In this document: one piece after another, positions 10,016 to 22,776 of the stretch
Numbering within the stretch: the stretch's first letter is position 1
Layout: each line of letters begins with the position of its first letter
From: Ovis canadensis
Taxonomy: Eukaryota > Chordata > Mammalia > Artiodactyla > Bovidae
Assembly: GCF_042477335.2 (NCBI RefSeq)
Contig: NC_091246.1
Span: 22,937,001 to 23,001,000, forward strand
Length of the DNA: 64,000 nucleotides
Reading direction: 5' to 3'
Notes under the pieces: generated by a model
Database searches by the model: none
Told to the model about the DNA's origin: nothing
The model's input: only the letters and a program-made list of their open reading frames with translations
Position numbers and translations under genes: made by a program

Positions 10016-13000
10016 CAGCAAGAGGGGACCCTCTGGAATGTCACAGGCCTCCAATGTGGATGAATACATGGGCAGCAAGAAGGCGGCTTGCTCACACCCA
10101 TTCTCTGCTTCCCATACTTTGATCAGTCCCCGCTCGTCCACAGTAACAACCAGCTGCAGTCGAGGGTAGGTCACCAGATTCACCAGAGCAGCAGACTGTA
10201 CAGGGCTCGACCAGAGCTCCATGCCCTGTGCAACAACAAAATGAATATAACAACTCACACAGGGCTCATTATTTCCTCAACACTTACTGGTTTCATTCAT
10301 TCAGCCATCACCCAGGGCACACTGGGGACATGCAGGATGAGGGGTGTGATCCCCATCCTCACAGGATGCACAGCACGATATGGGATACAACACAAAAGCA
10401 ATGTTCCCCTGGACTTCCCTGGTGGCCCAGTGGTTAAGAATCTGCCTGCCAATGCAGAGGAGATGGGTTTGATTCCTGGTCCAGGAAGATTCCACATGCT
10501 GTAGGGAAACTAAGCTCGCGTGCCCCAACTTCTGAAGCCTGTGCACCCTTAGAGCCTGCCTGGCAACAAGAGAAGATCATGCAGCAATGAAGACCCAGCA
10601 CAGCCATAAACTAAATAAATAATATATTTATTAAAAAAAAAAAAGTGATGTTCTACCACAAAGGACACATTTGTCCTAGAGGAGAGCAGTGGCTGAGCGT
10701 GGGTGCGGCGAGTGCCTGGGGCTAGAGCCATGGCCAGGAGGACTGAAGGTGGGGTCTGCGGTGCACACTGGGATGTCTGAAGCACTACCAGTGGTCAACT
10801 ATGGCTTAACTGAGGAAGGCTGGGCAGGGAGGCAGGACCAACACCACCCTCCACCCTGCCCTGGACTGGAGCTGTACTCAGGACCTGAGTTCCAGAGGGC
10901 TGCATACAGAGAACTTCCACACAGAGCATCCCACCTGGTCCCCAGGAAGCCCAAGTTTACAGATAAACTAATTTAGGCTCATGGATGCAGTTTCTGTTGA
11001 ATAACTGCAGCTGCCCTGCTTGGGACACGCCGTTCCCATCAGGGTGCCCAGTGGTGCTACCACGGGCCTGGCCTGGCCAAGGTCCACGCCCTGTCACGGC
11101 CATTAGCACAGAGGACAACTGCTCTCAGATGGGCGGACTCCCAGCTCCCCAGTCTCTCCCCCCAGGATTCTGAAAGCTAGAAGAGTGAGGTAAAGAGCAG
11201 GCCCATGGCACATTAACAAAGGGCATCAGAGAACCAATCCTCTAGCCATTGTTTCAGAGTTTTCCAGAGCTGTGACGAAGTGTTTTTTTTTTTTTTCCTT
11301 CCAATTTGTAGTTATTATGGTCCTTTTTGTATCAGGTGTTATCTTGTTAGCACAATCTTTTCCCAGTTATGATATCCCAGTATTCTTCCTCTCTCTTCTT
11401 TCTTCCCCCTCACATCAACATATCAATAGCTGATTTCTGCTGCTGGAACAGCTAACAAGACCATCACTAGTAGAAGCTCTGCACCAGTGACGGGCTCATG
11501 TCAAGTAGATCTCGGAGACCACACGTTACTCCCCAATGGCCAGTGGTATGGAAGTAGGCAAAGCAGCAGTGAAACTTCCCTTCTCATGTCAGAATCGAAA
11601 GCAGCGGCCAGGGGAAGAGAGCATGGAAACAGGCTACATATTGCATGACTCCAACCAAATGACTGAGCTTTTTAAAAATAAAGTAAGACTGGAGATGTGC
11701 TCACAAGAGGGATTAAGATAGGGAAGCAGGGAGAATGGATGCAGTGGTCTAGCCCTATAATAAACAGACCACAGTAGAGTTCAACCACGGCCTGTACCCA
11801 AACCCAGCCTACTGCCCAGTTTTGAATTTTAGTTAAAGGAAAAAAACAAAGAGCATTTCATGACACTTGAAAACAACACGAAACTCACATTTGAGTGTCC
11901 ATAGTTATGCTGGAACACAGCCACCCCCTTTTGTTTACCTGTTATCTACGGCTGCTTTTGCATTACAGCCACAGTTAAGTTGTTGCAGAATCACATGGTT
12001 TACCATGCTTGAAATATTTGCTCTCTGGTCTGTTGACCAGAGAAAGAAAAGGTCTTACAGAAAGGTCTTTGACCCCTGCACCAAAGCTCTTTCAAGTCAA
12101 GATCTTTTTGTTTTGGCAACTATGGATCCTCCCAGCCTTTGGGTCTCATTCCTGCCCAAGATCCCTAACCTACTAAACCTGCAAGGTCTCATGTCCACAG
12201 CCTGAGGCAGGTCTCTTTCAGGGCAACACAACTGCAATGAGACAGAAACCAGCTACATGCACCCATGGTCACCAGAGACCTTCACGTGGAATTATGTCAA
12301 ACATCATGGCATATATATGAGGAAAATAAAGCACATGGAAGAGAAAAATCCATGATAAACAACTGAAAAACTATGGAGGAAAGATATATGATGCAAATAA
12401 CTGTATCCTTTAAACAAAAATAATAATTATAATCAAATATGAAAGGGTTCCTAGTAGTTAAAAATGTTTCTGGAAAGCAGATACTCTCTAAAGTATACAG
12501 ACCAAGAAACAGAATCCATTAATAAAATATAAAATTTAATAAGATCAGAAATGAATAAAAAAAGTGGTTACCTCTGGAAATATAACCTTAGAAAAGTAGA
12601 AGGAAGGGCAATTTTTTTTACTTCTTATGAATTATCGATTAGTCCCATTTTCCTTTTCATATAAAAGTGTTGATAGTGTTTTATGAAAATCAAAGTAAAT
12701 TAGAACTACCCAAAACTCATTCCCAAACTGCTCTGCTCCTTTGCCCTCTCACTGCTCCCATCCAGTGCCCCCAACCTTCCTCCCTTTCTGAGTTCCTATC
12801 CCAGTTTCTAGAGTCCCTCAGATGGCCTGGTTTGTCATCTGGCATCTGTTGAATCCTGGGCTGGAGCCCAGCTAGGGCTTTCGGACTCACTCACTCACTG
12901 GCAGCCACGCACCCCCATCGCCTAACACGGTTCACACCATTCTCTCTCACGGCTTCTACCATGAAGTCTGGGCAGAGAAGCAACCCCCAAGGCAGGCACA

Positions 13001-16000
13001 GGGGCTCGAGAATGCAGCTACCACACGGACTGAGAAGTCAAGCCCACAGATCACAGTCAGGTCTCTGACCACCATGCCCTGTTCATGGGGGCAATCTGCA
13101 GGTTAGGTAGGGCTTCCTGGTGCCCTACTCAGGAGCTCGCCCTCTGCTCACTCTGCACTAAGTTCACGTGGAAGGAAACTGTCATGTCCAGCAAACCCGA
13201 ACAATAGCACAAGATGAGCAACCACCTCACCAAGTCTGTCTACTTAATAATGCAAGGCTCTAGAGGGACCTCTCCTTGTCTAGGGTGTTTGAAAACACAA
13301 GTTATCTAGTTTTCCAGGAAAAGATCCATGGGCCTAGGCAGAAGCCCTGGATCTGCAAGTGACAATGTGGTTCAACTCAGATGCTTTTCCTCTCTGTCTC
13401 AGTCTAAACCTGTATAAAATTAGGATGATAATAATAATGGATACTGTGAAGAATATTGGCTACTGTGGGAATCAAATGAGAAAATGGATAGGGAAACTTT
13501 TTAACTGTAAGTGCCAACCAAGTCTGAAATTACTAATAGTTATTGAAGATGTTAACACTTAGTTTGCAAATGGGTGAGTAAAAGTTGCATCATCTGGGCA
13601 AAATCACCCAGAGGCCAGCATCAGCTCCAATGTGGACATCACAAAACTGGGCAAGCCAGCTGCCATCCCCTTGCATGAACAGCCTCCATCAGGCACGGTA
13701 AAAATGCCCATCTCCCTGAGGTAGGGCAGCAGACAGTTAACGGCATCTGTGATCAATCAGACTCAAGCTTGAAGAGTGACCTGGCACAGTGACTGAGCCT
13801 CCTACAGCTCACGCTTTTCACTGTACAATGGGACTCCCACACCTCACAAGTTGACTGTGATGGTTAAAGAGAATAAAGGCAAAGGGCTGCAAGACTGAGG
13901 ACACAGCAGAATCCGTAGCACTCATCCTGGCCCCCTCCCAGGCAGCTCACCTCATGCAGATCCCAGGCACGCACGGTGCCATCTGAGGACACGGTGCACA
14001 CCACGGACTTGTCCTGACCATCAAACCGGTACTCGCTGGTTGAGATGTAGGCCAGATCATCTATCTCTCCTGAAAGAGAACACAGACTTGCCTTGAGCAC
14101 ACATATGGGTGCTCAGGATACGAACACTCAGCTTGGTAGGTGGGACAGTCATCCCTCTCTCTCTCTCAGAAGCAGTGCTGATTCAGGGCACAGCGGCAGA
14201 CAGACAGAGTTTGGGCTTCAGACTTACAACCCGGGTATCATGCCCAGGACTGCCTATCATCCCACTGGTCATGTAACTGTGAACAACTTCCTTACGTTAG
14301 TTTCTTTCTACTCTGAAACAGATATAATGATCTCTGTGAGGATCAAATTATATAGAACAAGTATACAAACCAGCAAGTCCATATCCTCATTAAGTGGTAC
14401 TTTCCAACTAACTGGCTGAAAGACCAAATCCCTGGAGACATGACAGGGAAGCCGTGGAAATGTACAGAGTTACAACTATGCCACCCCATACCTTTGTGCC
14501 CAGCAAGGGCTCTGCAGGTAAAGTCCTCTGGCCGCCCAGATGCCATTCGGAACTCGAGCTCAGATCGGCGGAGATAGTACTGTTTCCATGTCTGTGTGCC
14601 CAGGGTCATCTGGGAGGCTTTACAGGAGGACCAGCGTCTCAGACACAGCTGCCTGAAACACAGGCCCCAGTCCCAGACAGAAGAGGAGTCATTTGAAAGT
14701 GTTTTGGCATCAGTAGGCCTAGTTTCAATTCCCAGTTTCAGCATCTATTAACATTAGCCTGGACAACTCGATTTGTCTATGTAGGCCTCAATCTCCTTTG
14801 AGGGATTCAGTGCTGAGGTGGGATGCAGGTTTTCCTATACTCACTGAAACTCTGCTTATTCTACCAGAAGTAGCATACTTACAGCCTGTGGGCAGAATGG
14901 GTATCCAGATTACCTTGTTTGGTCTGCTTAGGACTGAAAGCAAAAGTGAAGTCACTCAGTCATGTCCAATTCTTTGTAACCCCATGGACTGCCAGGCTCC
15001 TTTGTCTGCAAGATTTTCCAAGCAAGAGTACTGGAGTCGGTTGCCATTTCCTTCTCCAAGGGATCTTCCCAACCCAGGGATCGAACCTGGGTCTTCTGCA
15101 TTGCAGGCAGACTCTTTACTATCTCAGCCACTAGGGAATCCCTTTGCATAGGACTGGCCTACATGAAGTAGTTGCACACACTTAAAAATCAAATTTCACA
15201 CACAAATCAGGTAAAAGATGATGATTTAGCTATACTGAAATCAAATTACCACCTGGTAAAACTTGTCTGGGGCCACAGAAAACTGTTCCCTTCAGACAAG
15301 AATGGGCTTTCAGGAAACTCCCTGGCAGTCCAGTGGTTAGGGCTCTGCACTTTCACTGCTGAGGACCTTAGTTCAGTCTCTGGGTGGGGAACGAGGATCC
15401 CGCAAGCTGAATGGCACCAACAAAAAAAAGAATCAGCTCCGCCAGAGCTTTCACCATCTGTGTCATCTCCTGGACTAAGCAGCTGAATGTCAGCTGCCTC
15501 ACATCATTACTCTCATGTTGCTGATTTTCATTTAGGTGAAATAAGCACAAAGGGGAATTTCTTGTACACATATGTCAACTTAAACAGTTTGAAAATAAAA
15601 ACTAGACCAAGAAGACAATGTAGTTTTAAGAAAAAAAGGGAGAAAGCATGTTTCTTTGTGGAAGTGAAGCCTGTTTCTACATCTTTAAGGCCATTATACA
15701 TCAAACCGTAAGTAGGAACCATGATGAATATTCAGAAGAAATAAAACCAAATGATCTGACTAAAAAAGGGCACACTGTCAATACGGTTGAAGTATGGGTA
15801 CGGGTAAAGTATATACATCTCTGAAATACAAAGATGTATCAAGTGAAAAAATCAAAACCCTGGGCATCAAAACCTTTCAGATACCAACTGATAGCAAAAC
15901 AATCTAATGTACACAACAGAAATTACGTACCTTAAACAAAAGGAAATGTTTGCAGTTTTACTTTTAACCAAAAAACTAATGCTTAGTGTGTTAAAGAAAT

Positions 16001-19000
16001 GGCACAATTTAATTAAAAAGTCAAAGGGGCAAAAAAGATCATGAAGCATTTTAAAGAAGTAACATGAAGTATTTTAAATTAGAATTAGAGTACATATTAA
16101 AAACACATGATCAGTTAATCACGTTCATTGACTGTGTCCATAAGAATTTCACTGGGCCTGAGGAATTTTGGGCTCTGGTACCTACACAGGAACAGCGTCA
16201 GAAATGATATGTACATGTGACAAAGCTTCTGGCATGTGTTGTCCCAGAAACAGAAACCCAGTGTTTTTATATGAACACAGGTACAATCTTAAGCAATGAC
16301 TTTATGCTAAAAAGAGTTAACACCAGATACTAAAAAATAATAATCAACCAGAAACCCATCTGTGACTTGGCAAGCTGAACAATCTGCTTCAGGAACCTGG
16401 AGGTGCACACAATATGGTGACACACGACACACATGTGGGGGTTAGAATTGCTGCAAGAAATATACTTACTTGCCCTACTCAAAGGGAAATTTCTACCCCA
16501 GCTTATCAGTAAAAATGAAAACAAATACTAGGGTTTAGGGTTGGCATTCTACCCATTTCAATCGTGAGCACTGTACTACAAGTTCAGTTCAGTTCAGTCG
16601 CTCAATGGTGTCTGACTCTTTGTGACCCCATGGGCTGCAGCACACCAGGCCTCCCTGTCCATCACCAACTCCTGGAGTTTACCCAAACTCAAGTTCATTG
16701 AGTCGGTGATGCCATCCAACCATCTCATCCTCTGTCATTCCGTTCTCCTCCTACCTTCAATCTTTCCCAGCATCAGGGTCTTTTCAAATGAGTCAATTCT
16801 TCGTGTCAGATGGCCAAAGTATTAGAGTTTCAGCTTCAGCATCAGTCCTTCCAATGAATATTCAGGACTGATTTCCTTTAGGATGGACTAGTTGGATCTC
16901 CTTGCAGTCTAAGGGACTCTCAAGAGTCTTCTCCAACACCACAGTGCAAAAGCATCAATTTCTCGGCACTCAGCTTTCTTTACAGTCCAACTCTCACATC
17001 CATACATGACTACTGGAAAAACCATAGCTTTGACTAGACAGACCTTTGTTGGCAAAGTAATGTCTCTGCTTTTTAGCATACTGTCTAGGTTGGTCATAAC
17101 TTTTTTTCCAAGGAGCAAGCGTCTTTTAATTTCATGGCTGCAGTCACCATCTGCAGCGATTTTGGAGCCCTCCAAAATAAAGTCTGACACTGTTTCAACA
17201 GTTTCCCCATCTATTTCCCATGAATTGATGGGACCGGATGCCATGATCTTAGTTTTCTGAATGTTGAGTTTTAAGCCAACTTTTTCACTCTCCTCTTTCA
17301 CTTTTATCAAGAGGCTCCTCAGTTCTTCACTTCTGCCATAAGGGTGGTGTCATCTGCATATCTGAGGTTATTGATATTTCTCCCGGCAATCTTGATTCCA
17401 GCTTGTACTTCTTCCAGCCCAGCGTTTCTCATGATGTACTCTGCATATAAGTTAAATAGCAGGGTGACAATATACAGCCTTGCTGTACTCCTTTTTCAAT
17501 TTGGAACCAGTCTGTTTTTCCATGTCCAGTTCTAACTGTTGCTTCCTAACCTGCAGACAGGTTTCTCAAGAGGCAGGTCAGGTGGTCTTGTATTCCCATC
17601 TCTTTCAGAATTTTCCACAGTTTATTGTGATCCACACAGAATAAACCAAACACAATTCTGGCCTCAGAGTACAGAATGAAGCAGGGCAAAGGCTAATAGA
17701 GTTTTGCCAAGAGAACGCACTGGTCATAGCAAACACCCTCTTCCAACACCACAAGAGAAGACTCTACACATGGACATCACCAGATGGTCAACATCGAAAT
17801 CAGATGGATTATATTCTTTGCAGGCAAAGATTGAGAAGCTCTATACAGTCAGCAAAAACAAGACCAGGAGCTGACTGTGGTTCAGATCATGAATTCCTTA
17901 TTGCCAAATTCAGACTTAAATTGAAGAAAGTAGGGAAAACCACTAGACCATTCAGGTATGACCTAAATCAAATCCCTTATGACCATACAGTAGAAATGAG
18001 ACATAAATTTAAAGGACTAGATCTGATAGACAGAGTGCCTGATGATGCCTGATGAATTATGGAGAGAAGTTCATGACATTGTACAGGAGACAGGAATCAA
18101 GACCATCCCCAAGAAAAAGAAATGCAAAAAAGCAAAATGGCTGTCTGAGGAGGCCTTACAAATAGCTGTGAAAAGAAGAGACGTGAAAAGCAAAGGAGAA
18201 AAGGAAAGATATACCCATTTGAACAATGCTGTTACAGCAAAGATGAAATCAAAATGGCTTATCTGTCCATCAATTTGTCTATCAGCCAGCTGCATTCAAT
18301 CTGCTATACACATCTGCCCCTGAGTTTGATACCCCCACCTCTAAGATTAACCTCCACTTGATTAATAAAGTCTCTTTTATTTCAATATACTATTATATAT
18401 TATATGAGCTTCCCTGGTGGCTCAGATGGTAAAGCATCTGCCTGCAATGCGGGAGACCTGGGTTCGATCCCTGGATTGGGAAGATCTCCTGGAGAAGGAA
18501 ATGGCAACCCACTCCAGTATTCTTGCCTGGAGAATCCCATGGACGGAGGAGCATGGTAGGCTACAGTCCATGGGGTCACAGAGAGTTGGACACGACTGAG
18601 CGAGCTTCACTTCACTATTAAAGAAAAGTCTTATTCTCCAAGTAGGGAGGAGTTTCCTGCTGGTAGGGGCTGTGGATTGTTTGTTCCTGTCTCCTTAACA
18701 GAAATGCAGCGAGTGCTGAAAAGGGCCACCCCTCTCTCCTTCAAGGCACACTCTCTCCTGAGTGGCCTGGTTTTTCCTTCACTCACCTCCACAGTTCCTT
18801 GGTCCTTGAAGCCTCATTCCAGACCTAAAAGAGGAGGGGAGAGAAGACAGTCATCTGTTCAGTCAGCAAGCAATCAGGGCATAGCCTGCCAGGCCCTGTG
18901 GAGGCAACAGAGCGCTGAATGAGATCCAGTGCTGGCATTCAAGAACACTCACCCTGAGGTGACATATTCAGACAATCAAATAAAACCCACCAAACAACGA

Positions 19001-22000
19001 ACGAGGAAGGAAAGAACGACCAACTCAACTGGGGCCAAGAGGTTCAGAAGAAATGATGGATCAAACCCTGAGGATGAGTGGCTGTCCTCTAAGAAAATGC
19101 CTGAAGCGATTTCAGGGAGAGACATCCACCTCGGCAGAGATTCACAAGTGTGAAAAAGATGATGAGCAGGTTGCCTTCATCAGAACACAGAGAAAGGAGC
19201 TGGAGACAGGCTTAAACCAACTCTTGGAAGGGCAAAAACAGTGAGCCGTCACTTGAGAATTGTAAACGGCAGAGCGACAAGCCAAACTGTGTTTCAGGAA
19301 GGTCACTAGATGCTAGCAGAAGGAAGAACTGAAGAAGGCAGAGCAGCAGGGCCCATAAGAAGCCTGCTGCAATGGAGTAAATTCAGGCCCTGGCTAAAGA
19401 TGGCCCAGAGATGTCAAGGCGGCAGAACGGAACTCCTATCTGGGGAGGGTACATAAGCCCTATTCCCACAAACTGCTCTCTGCAGAAATGTCTGGAAGAG
19501 GCTCAGGCGGCCCTGGGACAGGATCAGAGTGCCGTGCCTCCCTCTCCCTCAGGCCACACCTGCATCCTGGAACCTCTTGGCCTCTCTAGCTGGGCCACCC
19601 TGGATTCAGGGGCCTACCCATCCTCATGGAACCCACTCGGGAGCTTTCTGTGGCCCAGACCTACTGAGGCTCCCATCCAGATATGTGGCTTACCAGGCCC
19701 TGGTAGAAGTAACAACCATCCTGTCTGAGCCCAGGCTCCTACTTCTGCAGCCCTCACTCATCCAAGTTCAAAATATTTCAGCCCTTAAGAAGTCTTTTTG
19801 GAGACTTCCCTGGTAGTCCAGGTGCTAAGACACTGTACTGCCAATGCAGGAGCCTGGGTTTGATCCCTAATCAGGGAGGGAACTAGATCCCGCATGCTGC
19901 AGTGAAAACTGAAGATTCTGTGTGTGACAACTGAGAACCAGTATAGACAAATTTAAAAAAAAAAAAAAGGAATTTTTGGCTGGAAGGAATGTAAAGTTGA
20001 TATTTTGCAAAGATCAAACCTGGCAAGATTATCCATTTTCCTTTTACACAGTTCCCAGTTCAAAACCCAACTGAGATCTTATTTCCCTAATACTTATAAT
20101 CCTTAATAATTATAAAATGTAATGGAACCTACAAAATAGATGCTACCCACCTTTGGGCTTCCCTGGTGGCTCAGATGGTAAAAAATCTACCTGCAATGCA
20201 GGAGACCTGGGTTTGATCCCTGGGTCTGATCCCTGGGTCAGGAAGATTCCCTGGAGAAGGGAATGGCTATCCACTCCAGTATCCTTGCCTGGAGAATTCC
20301 ATGGACAGAGGAGTCCGGCAGGCTACAGTCCATAAGGTCGCAGAAGAGTAGACACAACTGAGCGACTAACATTTTCACTTTCAAGTCTTCTGAGAATCTC
20401 TCTGTTAGAACCTGACCTTCATGATGACACTGTGAGGCAGGGTTTACTGACCTCATTTTAACTAACAGGGGAACCGGAACCTAGAGAATCTGCTACTATC
20501 AAAGGGTAAAGGGCACCTCCCTTTCTAAATCTGTTGGGGGACTACCTGGGTGACCTCAGCCAACGCACTCACTACCTGATACTCATTTTCCTTACTGGTG
20601 TGCATGCATGCTAAGTCGCTTCAGTTGTGTCTGACTCTTTGTGACCCCATGGACCATAGCCCACTAGGCTCCTTCCTCCATGGGATTCTCCCCACAAGAA
20701 TACTGGAGTGGGTTGCCATTTCCTCCTCCAGGGGATCTTCCTGACCCAGGGATGAAACCTACGTCCCCGACCAAGTAGTCACTTGCACTGTTAGGTGGGT
20801 TCTTTACCACTAGCGCCACCTCAGTTCAGTTCAGTTGCTCAGTCGTGTCCGACTCTTTGCGACCCCATGAACCGCAGCACACCAGGCCTCCCTGTCCATC
20901 ACCAACTCCCGGAGTTCAGACTCGTGTCCATTGAGTCAGTGATGCCATCCAGCCATCTTATCCTCTATCGTCCCCTTCTCCTCCTGCCCCCAATCCCTCC
21001 CAGCATCAGAGTCTTTTCCAATGAGTCAACTCTTCGCATGAGGTGGCCAAAGTACTGGAGTTTCAGCTTCAGCATCATTCCTTCCAAAGAAATCCCAGGG
21101 CTGATCTCCTTCAGAATGGACTGGTTGGATCTTCTTGCAGTCCAAGGGACTCTCAAGAGTCTTCTCCAACACCACAGTTCAAAAGCATCAATTCTTCGGC
21201 GCTCAGCTTTCTTCACAGTCCAACTCTCACATCCACACATGACCACTGGAAAAACCACAGCCTTGACTAGACAGACCTCTGTTGGCAAAGTAATGTCTCT
21301 GCTTTTGAATATACTGTCTAGGTTGGTCATAACTTTTCTTCCAAGGAGTAAGGGTCTTTTAATTTCATGGCTGCAGTCACCATCTGCAGTAATTTTGGAG
21401 CACCAAAAAGACACCCTAATACCTTACGGGTACAACTGGGGATAACAACCCAGGATTTTACTCTACACATTTAAATTATAATTACACAAAGCAGGTAAAG
21501 GTCTGTTTACCTTTTGTAAAGCGATACGATAATGTATTTTTAAAAGTGAAGAAATTCTTTCACTCAACAAACATTTACTGAGGACCCTAAATATCAAGGG
21601 GGTTGAGATGGTTGAATGGCATCACCGATTCAATGGACATGAATTTAGGCAAACTCTGGGAGATGGTAAGCAACAGAGAGGCCTGGCGTGTTGTAGTCCA
21701 CGGGGTCGCAAAGAGTGGGACAGGACTTCGCGTAACTGAACAATTAAATATCAAGCCATATACTGAGTGTAGTCTTCCCTGGTGGCTCAGAGGTTAAAGC
21801 GTCTGCCTCCAATGCGGGAGACCCGGATTCAACCCCTGGGCCGGAAGATCCCCTGGAGAAGAAAATGGCAATCCACTCCAGTATTCTTGCCTGGAGAATC
21901 CCATGAACGGAGAAGCCTAGTAGGTTACAGTCCACGGGGTCGCAAAGAGTCGGATATGACTGAGCGACTTCACCTCACCTCACCTCACATTGAGTGTATA

Positions 22001-22776
22001 CACACAATGATTATACAGTGATTTTATACACAGTGATGCAAGAAACAAATTCCCCGCTCTTAGAAATGAGTCTAGTGGGGGTGGGGGGTGAGGAGCAGAT
22101 ATTTAACAAATACACAACACTGTACGATCATTTAGTTACAGCTATGCTGAGGGAGCACACAGAAGAGAAAGCACTCACAATACCTGTAACATGTGCAGAA
22201 GCGCAGACCAGACTACCACATTCAACAGGCACTTAGGCTTCACAGCCAGTATGAGTTCGACTGGCTGACAAGGGGTAGCCCGAGCCTGCAGGAGGTGCCA
22301 CTCACTGGGAGAGCAAGGATTTCCGGGCAGGCCCCAGAAGGGAACTTTCAGAACATTCCAGAAGAGGAGGGATTTCTAAGTCAATCTTGGGGTGAATTCT
22401 GTTCACAGGTACCCAGAGCATGTCAAACCAACAGGAGCTCTGGACACACTATAGACAGATGGAGGGACGGAGGAGTAAGAGGCTTTCTAAGCGACCCCTT
22501 CAAACGCTGAGGAAGTCACCACCCCGGGGGCCACGAGCGTCCTCTGCTGATCCCGGGCAGATTCAGGGCCGCCGCACGCCCCCTCCCAGATTTGGGAAAC
22601 TGAGGCCTAGAGGGGACGGACCAACCGTGGACACACCCATGACCATGAACCCAGCCCTGCCTCCCACCTGGGACAGGACGCACTACCTTGTCCACTTGGG
22701 CGGCGCAGAGCAGGTCGCGAGCCTCCAAGAAGGAAAAGATATGCAACAGTTCATGCAACCCCAAACGCGGTTCCAT
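10016..22776 (-). CDS. F-box/WD-repeat protein, FBXW12/FBXW17-like, 5' coding exons
   Basis: Five coding exons join in phase on the minus strand: 22776-22687, 18824-18787, 14652-14492, 14069-13951 and 10225-10016. Every boundary is a canonical AG/GT, and together they give 206 codons. Exons 1-3 encode an F-box at about residues 4-50 with the pattern [26 protein letters not shown]-boxes bind SKP1 in SCF ubiquitin ligases. Exon 3 continues with a TWKQYYLRR segment, and exons 4-5 begin WD repeats ([13 protein letters not shown] and [14 protein letters not shown]). Family members of this kind are about 460 residues, so roughly half is missing. No further exons were found to the left, so they probably lie outside the window. 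The start is chosen for its strong context (GCCATGG). Mouse Fbxw17 lies near Spin1, and SPIN1 neighbours CDK20 in human, so FBXW17 is the likeliest ortholog. That is inference from memory of synteny. Confidence 0.85.
10411..10644 (+). mobile_element. CHR-type SINE, near full length
   Basis: Plus-oriented, with head GGACTTCCCTGGTGGCCCAG, a body ending CACAGCCATAAACTAAATAAA, and a poly(A) tail. Imperfect target duplications AAAAGCAATGTTC / AAAAGTGATGTTC flank it. Confidence 0.88.
10645..11734. other. Intronic sequence, nothing identified
   Basis: Lies in the intron between exons 4 and 5 of the F-box/WD gene. There is a T-run at 11281-11296. No other feature was recognised. Confidence 0.4.
11735..12110 (-). 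mobile_element. Ancient mammalian interspersed repeat
   Basis: Contains landmarks of a common old eutherian repeat (GGAACACAGCCACCCCC, then GAAATATTTGCTCTCTGG and TTTGACCCCTGC in order). I recognise the sequence type but not the family name with certainty. Confidence 0.5.
12111..13950. other. Intronic sequence, nothing identified
   Basis: Lies between F-box/WD exons 5 and 4. AT-rich from about 12300 to 12660, then mixed unique sequence. No coding exon recognised. Confidence 0.4.
14937..15145 (-). mobile_element. Bov-tA SINE
   Basis: Minus-oriented Bov-tA in the intron of the F-box/WD gene, flanked by near-identical GCTTAGGACTG (14926-14936) and GCATAGGACTG (15146-15156). Confidence 0.88.
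15312..15430 (+). mobile_element. CHR-type SINE
   Basis: Plus-oriented CHR pattern (ACTCCCTGGCAGTCCAGTGG ... GGGGAACGAGGATCCCG) with an A-rich tail. Confidence 0.8.
15431..16580. other. Intronic sequence, nothing identified
   Basis: AT-rich intronic sequence of the F-box/WD gene. No exon or repeat family recognised. Confidence 0.4.
16582..17639 (-). mobile_element. BovB LINE 3' half, sense part of a 5'-inverted copy
   Basis: Minus-strand BovB starting with the tail (AGTTCAGTTCAGTTCAG) and running to the reverse-transcriptase region around TTTATTGTGATCCACACAG. The copy then switches strand at about 17640. A broken stretch at 16909-17310 (minus) encodes the part downstream of the YADD box. 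Confidence 0.9.
17645..18232 (+). mobile_element. BovB LINE segment, inverted 5' part
   Basis: Plus-strand BovB endonuclease-to-linker region, similar to 60580-61130 of the near full-length copy. The pieces 17804-18052 and 18042-18323 are open but in different frames. It lies head-to-head with the 3' half at 16582-17639, and about 0.7 kb of element between the two parts is missing. Confidence 0.9.
18408..18616 (+). mobile_element. Bov-tA SINE
   Basis: Plus-oriented full-length Bov-tA, with head GCTTCCCTGGTGGCTCAGAT and tail GACACGACTGAGCGAGCTTC. Confidence 0.92.
18617..19802. other. Intronic sequence holding F-box/WD exon 2
   Basis: Contains the 38-nt exon 2 of the F-box/WD gene (18824-18787, minus), bounded by CTTTTAG and GTGAGT. 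The rest is unique intronic sequence with no other recognised feature. Confidence 0.7.
19803..19968 (+). mobile_element. CHR-type SINE
   Basis: Plus-oriented, with head GACTTCCCTGGTAGTCCAGG, body with AACTAGATCCCGCATGC, and a poly(A) tail at 19953-19968. Confidence 0.85.
20155..20382 (+). mobile_element. Bov-tA SINE with small internal duplication
   Basis: Plus-oriented Bov-tA. A short stretch around the B-box (TGATCCCTGGGTC) is duplicated in tandem at about 20213-20240. Confidence 0.9.
20606..20819 (-). mobile_element. Bov-tA SINE
   Basis: Minus-oriented Bov-tA, immediately followed by a minus-oriented BovB 3' end. Confidence 0.85.
20820..21412 (-). mobile_element. BovB LINE 3' fragment
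   Basis: Minus-oriented terminal 590 bp of BovB. The segment 20965-21414 (minus) stays open for 149 codons of the C-terminal ORF, which suggests a young copy. Confidence 0.9.
21599..21745 (+). mobile_element. BovB LINE 3' terminal fragment
   Basis: Plus-oriented last 145 bp or so of BovB (GAATGGCATCACCGATTC to GTAACTGAAC). Confidence 0.8.
21772..21990 (+). mobile_element. Bov-tA SINE with target-site duplication
   Basis: Plus-oriented Bov-tA flanked by TGAGTGTA at 21764-21771 and 21991-21998. The tail carries a short (CACCT)n run. Confidence 0.92.
21999..22686. other. Intron 1 of the F-box/WD gene, unique
   Basis: No repeat recognised. GC content rises toward exon 1. Plus-strand reading frames here look incidental to the GC-rich composition. 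Confidence 0.5.
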
